64,000 nt of DNA from Zhihengliuella alba. Its GTDB lineage: Bacteria > Actinomycetota > Actinomycetes > Actinomycetales > Micrococcaceae. Positions 32,809 to 40,262 of this stretch are shown one piece after another. The translations under genes were made by a program, and so were the position numbers. The stretch is taken from positions 1 through 64,000 of the forward strand of contig NZ_BAABCJ010000002.1 of assembly GCF_039538765.1 (NCBI RefSeq). The letters are read 5' to 3'. Each line of letters begins with the position of its first letter. The first letter of the stretch is position 1. The notes beneath the pieces were generated by a model, which searched no databases, was not told the origin of the DNA, and was given only the letters and a program-made list of their open reading frames with translations.

Positions 32809-33459
32809 TTACTTCCACTGCTGGCGCGACTCGCCGCCGGCCGGCTCGAAGCCGGCGGCCTTGGCGGCCTCCACCGAGTTGAACCACCACTCGGCGGTGG
32901 TCTGCTCGTACCAGGTCGAGCCCGGGACGTGGTACTTCTTCGACTGGTTGCCCTTGATGACGAAGCCCTCGGGGGCGTCCTCGCCCTCGACGGCCTTGAC
33001 GGCGCCCTCGTTGTCCGAGACGGCCACGTCGCCGGCTGCGGCCGGAGCGGCCTTCGCGGCGGGAGCCGACTTGGCAGCCTTGGTGGCCGGCGCGTTGACG
33101 TCGCTCGGCAGTGCCTCCTTGGCCAGCTTGACCAGGGTGGTGAAGGTGGCGGCGTCGGAGATGGCCAGCTCGGCCAGCATGCGGCGGTCGACCTCGATCT
33201 CGGCGGCCTTGAGGCCCTGGATCAGGCGGTTGTACGTCATGCCGTTGGCGCGGGCCGCGGCGTTGATGCGCTGGATCCACAGGCGGCGGAAGTCGCCCTT
33301 GCGCTTGCGGCGGTCGTTGTAGCTGTAGACGAACGAGTGGAGCAGCTGCTCCTTCGCCTTGCGGTACAGGCGCGAACGCTGACCGCGGTAGCCCTTGGCG
33401 CGCTCCAGAACGACGCGACGCTTCTTGTGGGCGTTGACCGCCCGCTTCACACGTGCCAC
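32809..33459 (-). CDS. rplT: 50S ribosomal protein L20 with an extra C-terminal domain
   Basis: Residues 1-118 are ordinary L20: MARVKRAVNAHKKRRVVLER, KGYRGQRSRLYRKAKEQL, NRLIQGLKAAEIEVDRRML, LAISDAATFTTLV. L20 organises 23S rRNA early in 50S assembly. After an Ala/Lys/Pro linker (about 119-150) a further domain of about 60 residues follows, with GFVIKGNQSKKYHVPGS, TWYEQTTAEWWF and AAKAAGFEP. That pattern resembles the small 'sunset'/Ada-like modules at the ends of other actinobacterial proteins. The protein is 216 residues instead of about 120, with no frameshift needed; the extension is read through normally. Confidence 0.95.
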   Translation of the reverse strand: MARVKRAVNAHKKRRVVLERAKGYRGQRSRLYRKAKEQLLHSFVYSYNDRRKRKGDFRRLWIQRINAAARANGMTYNRLIQGLKAAEIEVDRRMLAELAISDAATFTTLVKLAKEALPSDVNAPATKAAKSAPAAKAAPAAAGDVAVSDNEGAVKAVEGEDAPEGFVIKGNQSKKYHVPGSTWYEQTTAEWWFNSVEAAKAAGFEPAGGESRQQWK

Positions 33460-33547
33460 GTGTGTACTCCTTTGATCTAGTTGTCCCGCGCGCCCGGTGG
33501 GGCGTCCTGCGGGACGGGTGTCTGTCTTCGTCCGGTGGCCGTGCGGC

Positions 33548-33742
33548 CTAGAGGCCCAGCATCCGCTTGATGGTCTTCACGTCGGCCTTGGCGACCAGCT
33601 GGTCGCTCTTCAGACGGCGGGTCAGCGTGGAGGGCTTGTGCTCCAGGTAGTGGCGGCGGTTGGCCTGCTGGCGCTTGAGCTTGCCGCTGCCGGTGAGCTT
33701 GAAGCGCTTCTTGGCACCGCTGTGAGTCTTGAACTTCGGCAT
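33548..33742 (-). CDS. rpmI: 50S ribosomal protein L35
   Basis: 64-residue very basic protein beginning MPKFKTHSGAKKRFKLTGSG and ending in VKTIKRMLGL, diagnostic of L35. It lies between infC and rplT in the classic operon. Normal length. Confidence 0.98.
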   Translation of the reverse strand: MPKFKTHSGAKKRFKLTGSGKLKRQQANRRHYLEHKPSTLTRRLKSDQLVAKADVKTIKRMLGL

Positions 33743-33918
33743 GTCCGCCGTTCTCCTTACGTGCTCCCGTGCCTCAGGGCCGGGGATCTGTTGCGGGCAT
33801 CCGTGCTCGGATGCCCTCCAGGGTGATTGCGCACTCCGCCGCGGACGGGTCCGCGACGAGTGAAACTTCCGGTGCCGCCCGCCGTCGCAACGGCCGGCGG
33901 AGGAGTTGGGGCCGAGAG

Positions 33919-34644
33919 TTACTCGGCCTCTCCCGACTTGGGCGTCTCCGTCTCGGCCGCCTCCGCGGACTGGTCGGAGGCCTGGGCCAGCTTCGCGCGG
34001 TCCTCCTCGGACATGTTGTCCGCGAGCGACTGCGTCATCTCCGGCTCGCCCTGCTGCGTGTCGACGCGCTCCTTGCGAGCACGGCGGGCCTCGTCCTTCT
34101 GCTCCTGACGACGGGCGTCGGCCTTGGCCTCCGCCTTCGTCTTGAGCGGGCCGATCACCATGACCATGTTGCGGCCGTCGATCCGCGGAGTGGACTCCAC
34201 GGCGCCGACCTCGGCAACGTCCTCGGCGAACTTCTGCAGCAGGCGGATGCCCATCTCGGGGCGCTGCTGCTCACGGCCGCGGAACTGGATCATGGCCTTG
34301 ACCTTGTCGCCCGCCGCCAGGAAGCGGAGGGCGTGGCCCTTCTTCGTCTCGTAATCGTGCTTGTCGATCTTGAGCCGGAAGCGGACCTCCTTCAGAACCG
34401 TGTTCGTCTGGTTCTTCCGGGACTCGCGAGCCTTGACGGCGGCCTCGTACTTGAACTTGCCGTAGTCCATCAGCTTGCACACCGGGGGCTTCGCATTGGG
34501 CGCAACCTCGACCAGGTCCAAGTCGGCTTCCGCCGCGAGACGCAACGCGTCATCGGTGGGGACTACGCCCACCTGTTCACCGTTCGGTCCAACCAACCGC
34601 ACCTCGGAGACGCGGATTCGATCGTTAATGCGTGGATCGCTGAT
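33919..34644 (-). CDS. infC: Translation initiation factor IF-3 (ATC start codon)
   Basis: Binds the 30S subunit and checks the start codon. The protein reads ISDPRINDRIRVSEVRLVGP at the N-terminus, so translation must begin before the GTG at 34602; in frame upstream there is no ATG/GTG/TTG but an ATC at 34644-34642, preceded by AGGAG with a 6-nt spacing. Non-AUG starts (AUU in E. coli) are used by infC for autoregulation through IF-3's own discrimination. Conserved KPPVCKLMDYGKFKYE, KEVRFRLKIDKHDYETK and the C-domain IQFRGREQQRPE are present. 241 residues, with a long Lys/Glu-rich tail (about 180-241). Confidence 0.93.
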   Translation of the reverse strand: MSDPRINDRIRVSEVRLVGPNGEQVGVVPTDDALRLAAEADLDLVEVAPNAKPPVCKLMDYGKFKYEAAVKARESRKNQTNTVLKEVRFRLKIDKHDYETKKGHALRFLAAGDKVKAMIQFRGREQQRPEMGIRLLQKFAEDVAEVGAVESTPRIDGRNMVMVIGPLKTKAEAKADARRQEQKDEARRARKERVDTQQGEPEMTQSLADNMSEEDRAKLAQASDQSAEAAETETPKSGEAE

Positions 34645-34689
34645 GTGTCACTCCTGCTTGTTCGTGTACTGGATACCGCCCACCAACGG

Positions 34690-34722
34690 AAAAGGCCTCC
34701 GTCTGCGAGGCAGGCGGAGGCC
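34690..34722 (-). terminator. Attenuator-like hairpin in the infC leader
   Basis: On the minus strand GGCCTCCG-N13-CGGAGGCC is followed directly by TTTT (34693-34690), a textbook intrinsic terminator, only 46 nt upstream of the infC start. No gene ends nearby on this strand, so it should act as a transcription attenuator for infC-rpmI-rplT, as known for L20-controlled leaders in Bacillus. The rest of the leader (to about 34930) has no obvious gene; a weak promoter TTGGCA-17-TGCATT lies near 34928-34900. Confidence 0.65.
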
Positions 34723-34939
34723 ATGAATTCGATTGCCCGCACCCTGGGGAGCGGACCGGGGACGCGAGGTCTCCGGCACCGAATCGACCCGGCGGCCTGT
34801 GGCGGTCGCAGCGGGTGGGAGTTGGCCTCCACTTGCATGCTCGATCCGCGCCTCGACGCCCCGTTCCGGCCGCCGAGCGGCTCCGGACCCGTGGCATGCG
34901 AATGCACGTTTCAAGTCGGTCTGTGCCAAGCTTAGCAGT

Positions 34940-35305
34940 ATGAGCACCGAAGAAACCAATCCGGCCCACGCCCCCGAGGCCGCGGCCGTCCGCGACATCG
35001 CCGAGGTCCCCGCTGTCGAGGTCATCACGACGGCGGCCGTGCACCTCATGAGCGCGGCGGCCGTCAAGTGCGGCCTGGCCGAGGGGCCCGACGCCGAGGA
35101 ACTCAAGGACCTCGACGAGGCCCGCAAGCTGATCACCGGCCTGGCGGGCCTCATCACCGCAGCCGCACCCGAGGTGGGCAGCCAGCACGCGGCCCCCCTG
35201 CGCGACGGCCTGCGCTCGCTCCAGCTGGCCTTCCGCGAGGCCTCCTCGATCCAGGACGCGCCCGGACAGGGCCCCGGCGAGAAGTACACGGGCCCGGTCA
35301 ACTAG
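34940..35305 (+). CDS. DUF1844-family protein
   Basis: 121-residue cytosolic protein of unknown function. I recognise the DUF1844 pattern: VEVITTAAVHLMSAAAVKCGL, then DLDEARKLITGLAGLI and LRDGLRSLQLAFREAS, an all-helical core. These genes usually lie divergent from infC in actinobacteria, as here. ATG 34940 (MSTEETN) is the natural start; no clear Shine-Dalgarno sequence precedes it, so it may be expressed from a short leader. Confidence 0.88.
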   Translation: MSTEETNPAHAPEAAAVRDIAEVPAVEVITTAAVHLMSAAAVKCGLAEGPDAEELKDLDEARKLITGLAGLITAAAPEVGSQHAAPLRDGLRSLQLAFREASSIQDAPGQGPGEKYTGPVN

Positions 35306-35399
35306 CCGAGCTCTCCCGCACATCGCACCTCCCGGAGGGCAGCCCCGCACAGCGGCGGCCGCCCTCCGGCGCTTCGGCCCCCCGCAGCCCCGGCCGGGC

Positions 35400-36281
35400 T
35401 CAGGCCGAGGCCAGGCGGATCTCGAGCGAGTCGACCGCCTCGGCGAACTCGCGGGTGCCGGACAGCTGCTGCTGCAGCCGCCCCACCACCTCGCGCGCTG
35501 CCTCCGGCGGGACCCCCGGGCGGAACGTGACGGTCAGGCGCAGCTCCGGGCCGGAGCCACCGCCGGCGAGGACGGCGCCGCCCCGGCTGCGGCTGGCGAC
35601 GCCGCTGCCCGGCGACAGCGCCAGGAGCTCGACCGACGGGTCCGCGGACGCGACCCGCTGCACGAGCTCCACGAGACCCTCGTCCCGGTAGCTCGGCGTC
35701 CAGGTCCGCTGCTGGGCCAGCGACCACATGGCCGGCCGGCGGACCACGAAGGTGACGTCCGCGCCGGGGTCCACCACGAGGAGCTGGGCCTCCTCCTGCA
35801 CGGCCGAGAGGGCGGCGCGGGGCGCGAACACGGCCACCGGGCGCGCCTCGGGATGCCAGGCCTGCAGGCCCGACACGGAGCTGAACACGGGCAGCGCCGA
35901 GCGGCCGTCCGGGGCCTTGACGGTCACGAGCGCCATGTCCGCCTCCTTGTCCTCGGCGAATCCGTGCTCGCCGATCCCGCCCTCGGCGAGCGAGGCGACG
36001 ACGGGGACGAAGACCCGGGCCGTCGCGAGGGAGGCGATCACCGCCTCCTCGCTCCCCCGACGGCCCGCCAGGTCGGCCACGGCGGCGGCATAGCCCGCGT
36101 CGGCGAGGCCGTCGTCGTCGTCGAAGTTGTGCAGTGGGTTCCCCTCGCCGGAGAGGTCCCGCCCCTCCCAGGGCTGCCCCGCCGAGTCGGCCCGCTCGCC
36201 GGCCCGCGCCAGCGCTGCCGCGATGTGGCCGGGCAGATGGCGCTGCGCGCCGCCGTCGGATCCGGGGCTGGTGTCAGTCAT
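35400..36281 (-). CDS. SseB-family protein
   Basis: 293 residues. The SseB N-terminal-domain pattern is visible in RRGSEEAVIASLATARVFVPVVA, ADMALVTVKAPDGRSALPVFSSV, and LQAWHPEARPVAVFAPRAAL, with LLVVDPGADVTFVVRRPAM. The name comes from an enhancer of serine sensitivity; the biochemical role is unknown. A C-terminal domain about 200-293 contains GPELRLTVTFRP. Start is ATG 36281 (or 36290). Divergent from the IclR regulator hutR; a HutR-type site lies between them. Confidence 0.8.
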   Translation of the reverse strand: MTDTSPGSDGGAQRHLPGHIAAALARAGERADSAGQPWEGRDLSGEGNPLHNFDDDDGLADAGYAAAVADLAGRRGSEEAVIASLATARVFVPVVASLAEGGIGEHGFAEDKEADMALVTVKAPDGRSALPVFSSVSGLQAWHPEARPVAVFAPRAALSAVQEEAQLLVVDPGADVTFVVRRPAMWSLAQQRTWTPSYRDEGLVELVQRVASADPSVELLALSPGSGVASRSRGGAVLAGGGSGPELRLTVTFRPGVPPEAAREVVGRLQQQLSGTREFAEAVDSLEIRLASA

Positions 36282-36322
36282 GGGCTCCATGTTATCGGCG
36301 GCCCCACTTGGCAGTCGGCGTG

Positions 36323-36336
36323 TCTGGGATACAAGA
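36323..36336. promoter_or_regulatory. Candidate HutR operator (autoregulatory)
   Basis: TCTGGGATACAAGA agrees at 11 of 14 positions with the corynebacterial HutR consensus TCTGwwATwCCAGA (recalled). It lies about 50 nt before hutR and shares TGTCTGG(G/A)ATAC with the site before hutU. Confidence 0.5.
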
Positions 36337-36386
36337 TGGGTAGCGGGCCCGCCACGCGGCCCGTCCCGCCGTCCCGAGGAGTCGCC

Positions 36387-37160
36387 GTGGCCTCCAAGGT
36401 CCCCGCCGCCGAGAACACCCTGCGCATCCTGCGCTGGCTGGCCGAGCGCCACCGCCCGGTGAGCGCGGCGGCGATCGCCCGCGAGCTCGAGCTGCCCCGC
36501 TCCAGTGTCTACCACCTGCTGGCCGTCATGGAGGCCCAGGGCTTCGTGGTCCACCTGCCCGAGGAGCACCTCTACGGCCTGGGCGTGAGCGCCTTCGAGC
36601 TCTCCAACGCGTACGTCCGCCAGGACCGGCTCGCCCGCCTGGCCGCGCCGATGCTGCGCACTCTCGTCGACGACGTCGGCGAGAGCGCGCACCTGGCCGT
36701 GCTCGACGGGCACGAGGTCGTCTACCTCGTCGAGGAGCGGGCCCGGCACCGCCCCAGCCTGGTGACCGACGTCGGCGTCCGCATGCCGGCGCACCTCACC
36801 GCGTCCGGACGCTCCATGCTGGCCCGCCTCTCCCCCGCGCAGCTCCGGGCGCTGTACCCGAACCGCCAGTCGTTCGGCACGCGCTCGACGCGCACGCTCA
36901 TCACCGGCCCGCAGCAGCTCTCCGCCGAGCTGCGCCGGACCCGCGAGCGCGGGTGGGCCGAGGAGGACGGCGACGTCACGGACGACTTCGCCTCGGTGGG
37001 CATGGCCGCGCTCGATCACCGCGGCCTGCCCGTGGCCGGCCTGGCGGTGACCTATCTGGCGTACCGGATGGAGCCGGAGCGCCGCGAGCACATCATCGAG
37101 CGCCTCCGGCAGACCGCCGATGCGCTGTCCCAGCGCCTGCACGGCCCCCGCACCGTTTAG
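36387..37160 (+). CDS. hutR: IclR-family regulator of histidine utilisation
   Basis: 257-residue regulator with an N-terminal winged helix (AENTLRILRWLAERHRPVS, ELELPRSSVYHLLAVMEAQG) and the C-terminal IclR effector domain (VGESAHLAVLDGHEVVYLVE, MPAHLTASGRSMLA, VGMAALDHRGLPVAGLAVTY). GTG 36387 is chosen because GAGGA sits six bases before. It is the gene directly before hutUIH on the same strand, and palindromes like the known HutR site occur both before it and before hutU, so it most likely controls the hut operon with urocanate or histidine as effector. Confidence 0.9.
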   Translation: MASKVPAAENTLRILRWLAERHRPVSAAAIARELELPRSSVYHLLAVMEAQGFVVHLPEEHLYGLGVSAFELSNAYVRQDRLARLAAPMLRTLVDDVGESAHLAVLDGHEVVYLVEERARHRPSLVTDVGVRMPAHLTASGRSMLARLSPAQLRALYPNRQSFGTRSTRTLITGPQQLSAELRRTRERGWAEEDGDVTDDFASVGMAALDHRGLPVAGLAVTYLAYRMEPERREHIIERLRQTADALSQRLHGPRTV

Positions 37161-37165
37161 GCCTG

Positions 37166-37179
37166 TCTGGAATACCGGA
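37166..37179. promoter_or_regulatory. HutR operator upstream of hutU
   Basis: TCTGGAATACCGGA matches TCTGwwATwCCAGA at 12 of 14 positions and is centred in an extended inverted repeat TGTCTGG-AATA-CCGGACA (37164-37181, one mismatch). It begins 6 nt after the hutR stop and lies about 115 nt before hutU. Confidence 0.7.
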
Positions 37180-37292
37180 CACAGCGTCGGCAACGGCCTC
37201 CCGCGCGCCCCGCCCTGCGTGCTCAGATAGACAGGACAGCACTTCCACGGCGTGCGACGACGCACGCCGCCCCCGACGCCGAAGGAATCACC

Positions 37293-38987
37293 ATGGCCCT
37301 CCCCGGAGCACGTCCCGTCCGCGCCGACCGCGGCACCGACCTCAGCGCCAAGAGCTGGCAGACCGAGGCGCCGCTGCGCATGCTGATGAACAACCTCGAC
37401 CCGGAGGTCGCCGAGCGACCCGACGATCTGGTGGTCTACGGCGGCACCGGCCGCGCCGCCCGCTCGTGGGAGGCCTACGACGCGATCGTCGAGACCCTGA
37501 AGGACCTCGAGGAGGACGAGACGCTCCTGGTCCAGTCCGGCAAGCCGGTCGGCGTCTTCCGCACCAACGCGTGGGCCCCCCGCGTGCTGATCGCCAACTC
37601 GAACCTCGTCGGCGACTGGGCCAACTGGCCCGAGTTCCGCAAGCTCGAGGCCGAGGGCCTGACCATGTACGGCCAGATGACGGCCGGCTCGTGGATCTAC
37701 ATCGCCACCCAGGGCATCCTGCAGGGCACCTACGAGACCTTCGCCGCCGTCGCCACGAAGATGCACGCCGACGGCCGCATCCCCGAGCCGACGCTCGCCG
37801 GCACGCTGACCCTGACCGGCGGCTGCGGCGGCATGGGCGGCGCCCAGCCGCTGGCCGTGACCCTCAACGGGGGCGCCTGCCTGATCGTCGACGTCGACGA
37901 GACCCGTCTGCGCCGCCGCCAGGCGAAGCGCTACCTGGACGACGTCGAGACCGACCTCGACGCGGCCCTCGCCAAGGTGACGGCCGCGAAGAACGAGCGC
38001 CGCGCCCTCTCCGTCGGCTACGTCGGCAACGCCGCCGAGGTCTTCGGCGAGCTGCTGCGCCGCCACCGCGCCGGCGAGATCGCCGTCGACATCGTGACCG
38101 ACCAGACCTCGGCGCACGATCCGCTGTCCTACCTGCCGACCGAGTACACGGTCGACGAGTGGCAGCGCGAGGCGGAGGCCGACGCGGAGGGCTTCACGAA
38201 GAAGTCCCGCGAGGCCATGGCGGCCCAGGTCCGCGCGATGGTCGAGTTCCAGGACGAGGGCGCCGAGGTCTTCGACTACGGCAACTCGATCCGTGACGAG
38301 GCCCGCCACGCCGGCTACGAGCGCGCCTTCGAGTTCCCGGGCTTCGTCCCGGCCTACATCCGCCCGCTCTTCTGCGAGGGACTCGGCCCGTTCCGGTGGG
38401 TCGCGCTCTCCGGCGACCCGGAGGACATCCGCGTCACCGACGAGGCCATCAAGGAGCTCTTCCCGGAGAACGAGCACCTGCACCGCTGGATCGACGCCGC
38501 CCAGGAGCACGTGGAGTTCGAGGGCCTGCCGGCGCGCATCTGCTGGCTCGGCTACGGCGAGCGCCACCGCGCCGGCCTGCTGTTCAACCAGCTGGTCGCC
38601 GAGGGCAAGGTCTCCGCGCCGATCGTCATCGGCCGCGACCACCTGGACTCCGGCTCCGTCGCCTCGCCGTACCGCGAGACCGAGGCCATGAAGGACGGTT
38701 CCGACGCGATCGCCGACTGGCCGCTGCTCAACGCCCTGACGGCCACCTCCTCCGGCGCCACCTGGGTCTCGATCCACCACGGCGGCGGCGTCGGCATCGG
38801 CCGCTCCATCCACGCCGGCCAGGTCGGCGTCGCCGACGGCACCGAGCTGGCCGCGGCCAAGCTGACGGCGCTGCTGACCAACGACCCCGGCATGGGCGTC
38901 ATCCGCCACGTCGACGCGGGGTACGACCGCGCCGTCGAGGTCGCCGCCGAGCGCGGCGTCCGGATCCCGATGCGCGAGACGCGATGA
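37293..38987 (+). CDS. hutU: Urocanate hydratase
   Basis: Second step of histidine degradation: converts urocanate to imidazolonepropionate with tightly bound NAD. 564 residues, normal length. Conserved segments include NLDPEVAERPDDLVVYGGTG, TGGCGGMGGAQPLAVT and GRDHLDSGSVASPYRET; the active-site cysteine region is FCEGLGPFRWVALSG. GAAGGA precedes ATG 37293. First gene of hutUIH, overlapping hutI by ATGA. Confidence 0.97.
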   Translation: MALPGARPVRADRGTDLSAKSWQTEAPLRMLMNNLDPEVAERPDDLVVYGGTGRAARSWEAYDAIVETLKDLEEDETLLVQSGKPVGVFRTNAWAPRVLIANSNLVGDWANWPEFRKLEAEGLTMYGQMTAGSWIYIATQGILQGTYETFAAVATKMHADGRIPEPTLAGTLTLTGGCGGMGGAQPLAVTLNGGACLIVDVDETRLRRRQAKRYLDDVETDLDAALAKVTAAKNERRALSVGYVGNAAEVFGELLRRHRAGEIAVDIVTDQTSAHDPLSYLPTEYTVDEWQREAEADAEGFTKKSREAMAAQVRAMVEFQDEGAEVFDYGNSIRDEARHAGYERAFEFPGFVPAYIRPLFCEGLGPFRWVALSGDPEDIRVTDEAIKELFPENEHLHRWIDAAQEHVEFEGLPARICWLGYGERHRAGLLFNQLVAEGKVSAPIVIGRDHLDSGSVASPYRETEAMKDGSDAIADWPLLNALTATSSGATWVSIHHGGGVGIGRSIHAGQVGVADGTELAAAKLTALLTNDPGMGVIRHVDAGYDRAVEVAAERGVRIPMRETR

Positions 38988-40222
38988 GCCGCTCCACCCT
39001 GCTGACCGGTCTCTCCGAGCTGACGACGGTCGACGACGCGCTGGGCACCCTGCGCGACGCCGCCGTCGTCGTCGAGGACGGCCTCTTCGCGTGGGTGGGC
39101 CCGGCCGCGGAGGCCCCGGCCTGCGACGACGCGGTGGACCTCGGGGGCCGCGCCGCCCTGCCCGGGTGGGTCGACTCCCACAGCCACCTCGTGTTCGACG
39201 GCGACCGCGCCGCGGAGTTCGAGGCCCGGATGGCGGGTCAGGCGTACGCGGCCGGCGGCATCGGCGTCACCACCTCGGCCACGCGCGCGGCCGACGACGA
39301 GCGCCTCCGCGGGCTCGTCGCCGGCCGCGTGGCCGAGGCGGTCGCCGGCGGCACCACCTACCTGGAGACCAAGACCGGGTACGGCCTGACCGTGCACGAC
39401 GAGGAGCGCAGCGCCCGGATCGCCGCCGCGTCGGCGGACGAGGCGACCTACCTGGGCGCGCACCTGGTGCCCGCCGGCGCCGATGCCGAGGAGTACACCG
39501 AGCTGGTGTGCGGGCCGATGCTGGACGCCGTCGCGCCGCACGTCCGGTGGGCGGATGTGTTCTGCGACCGCGGGGCCTTCACACCCGAGCAGACGCGGCG
39601 CGTGCTGGAGGCCTGCCGGGCCGCCGGCCTGGGCCTGCGCCTGCACGGCAACCAGCTCGAGCAGGGGGCCGGCGCGGCGCTGGCCGTCGAGTTCGGCGCC
39701 GCCTCGGTGGACCACCTGAACTTCCTCTCCGACGACGACGTGGCGGCCCTGGCGGCCTCGGGCACGGACGCCTCCGGGCGCCGTCGCCCGGGCCACGAGA
39801 CGGTGGCGACGGTCCTGCCGGCGTGCGACCTCTCCACGCGGGCGCCGCTGGCGCCGGCGCGGCGACTGCTCGATGCCGGCGCCACCGTGGCGCTGGCCTC
39901 GAACTGCAACCCGGGGACCTCCTACACCTCGTCGATGAACTTCTGCGTGGGCACCGCCGTCCTCCAGATGCACCTCAGCCTCGAGGAGGCCCTCCGGGCG
40001 GCGACGCTCGGCGGGGCCCGCGCGCTGCGCCGCGACGCCGAGTCCCTGGCCGCCGGCACCAGGCCGCGGCCCGTGGCCGGCGAGGCGCCGATCGGCCGCG
40101 TCGCCGTCGGGCACCGGGCCGACCTCCACGTGCTGGACGCCCCCGCCGCGATCCATCTGGCCTACCGGCCCGGCATGCCCCTGACCCACGCGGTCTGGCG
40201 AGCCGGCGTCCGCGCACGGTGA
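38984..40222 (+). CDS. hutI: Imidazolonepropionase
   Basis: Third step: opens the imidazolone ring to formiminoglutamate. Amidohydrolase fold: metal ligands in GWVDSHSHLVFDGDRAAEF, HLVPAGA, LHGNQLEQGAG and SNCNPGTSYTSSM. 412 residues. ATG 38984 overlaps the hutU stop. Order U-I-H in one operon is complete up to formiminoglutamate; hutG for the last step lies convergent just downstream. Confidence 0.97.
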   Translation: MSRSTLLTGLSELTTVDDALGTLRDAAVVVEDGLFAWVGPAAEAPACDDAVDLGGRAALPGWVDSHSHLVFDGDRAAEFEARMAGQAYAAGGIGVTTSATRAADDERLRGLVAGRVAEAVAGGTTYLETKTGYGLTVHDEERSARIAAASADEATYLGAHLVPAGADAEEYTELVCGPMLDAVAPHVRWADVFCDRGAFTPEQTRRVLEACRAAGLGLRLHGNQLEQGAGAALAVEFGAASVDHLNFLSDDDVAALAASGTDASGRRRPGHETVATVLPACDLSTRAPLAPARRLLDAGATVALASNCNPGTSYTSSMNFCVGTAVLQMHLSLEEALRAATLGGARALRRDAESLAAGTRPRPVAGEAPIGRVAVGHRADLHVLDAPAAIHLAYRPGMPLTHAVWRAGVRAR

Positions 40223-40262
40223 CCACCCACCACCAGACTTCCGACCACCACCGAAGGACATC

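Noticed and set aside
32809..33459. L20 extension as a frameshift fusion with a neighbouring gene
   Set aside because: The extension is in frame, has ordered conserved-looking sequence, and is followed by a proper stop and terminator.
35400..38909. A 1169-residue minus-strand open frame
   Set aside because: Only the C-terminal 293 residues (SseB-like) are a gene; the rest is antisense to hutR and hutU.
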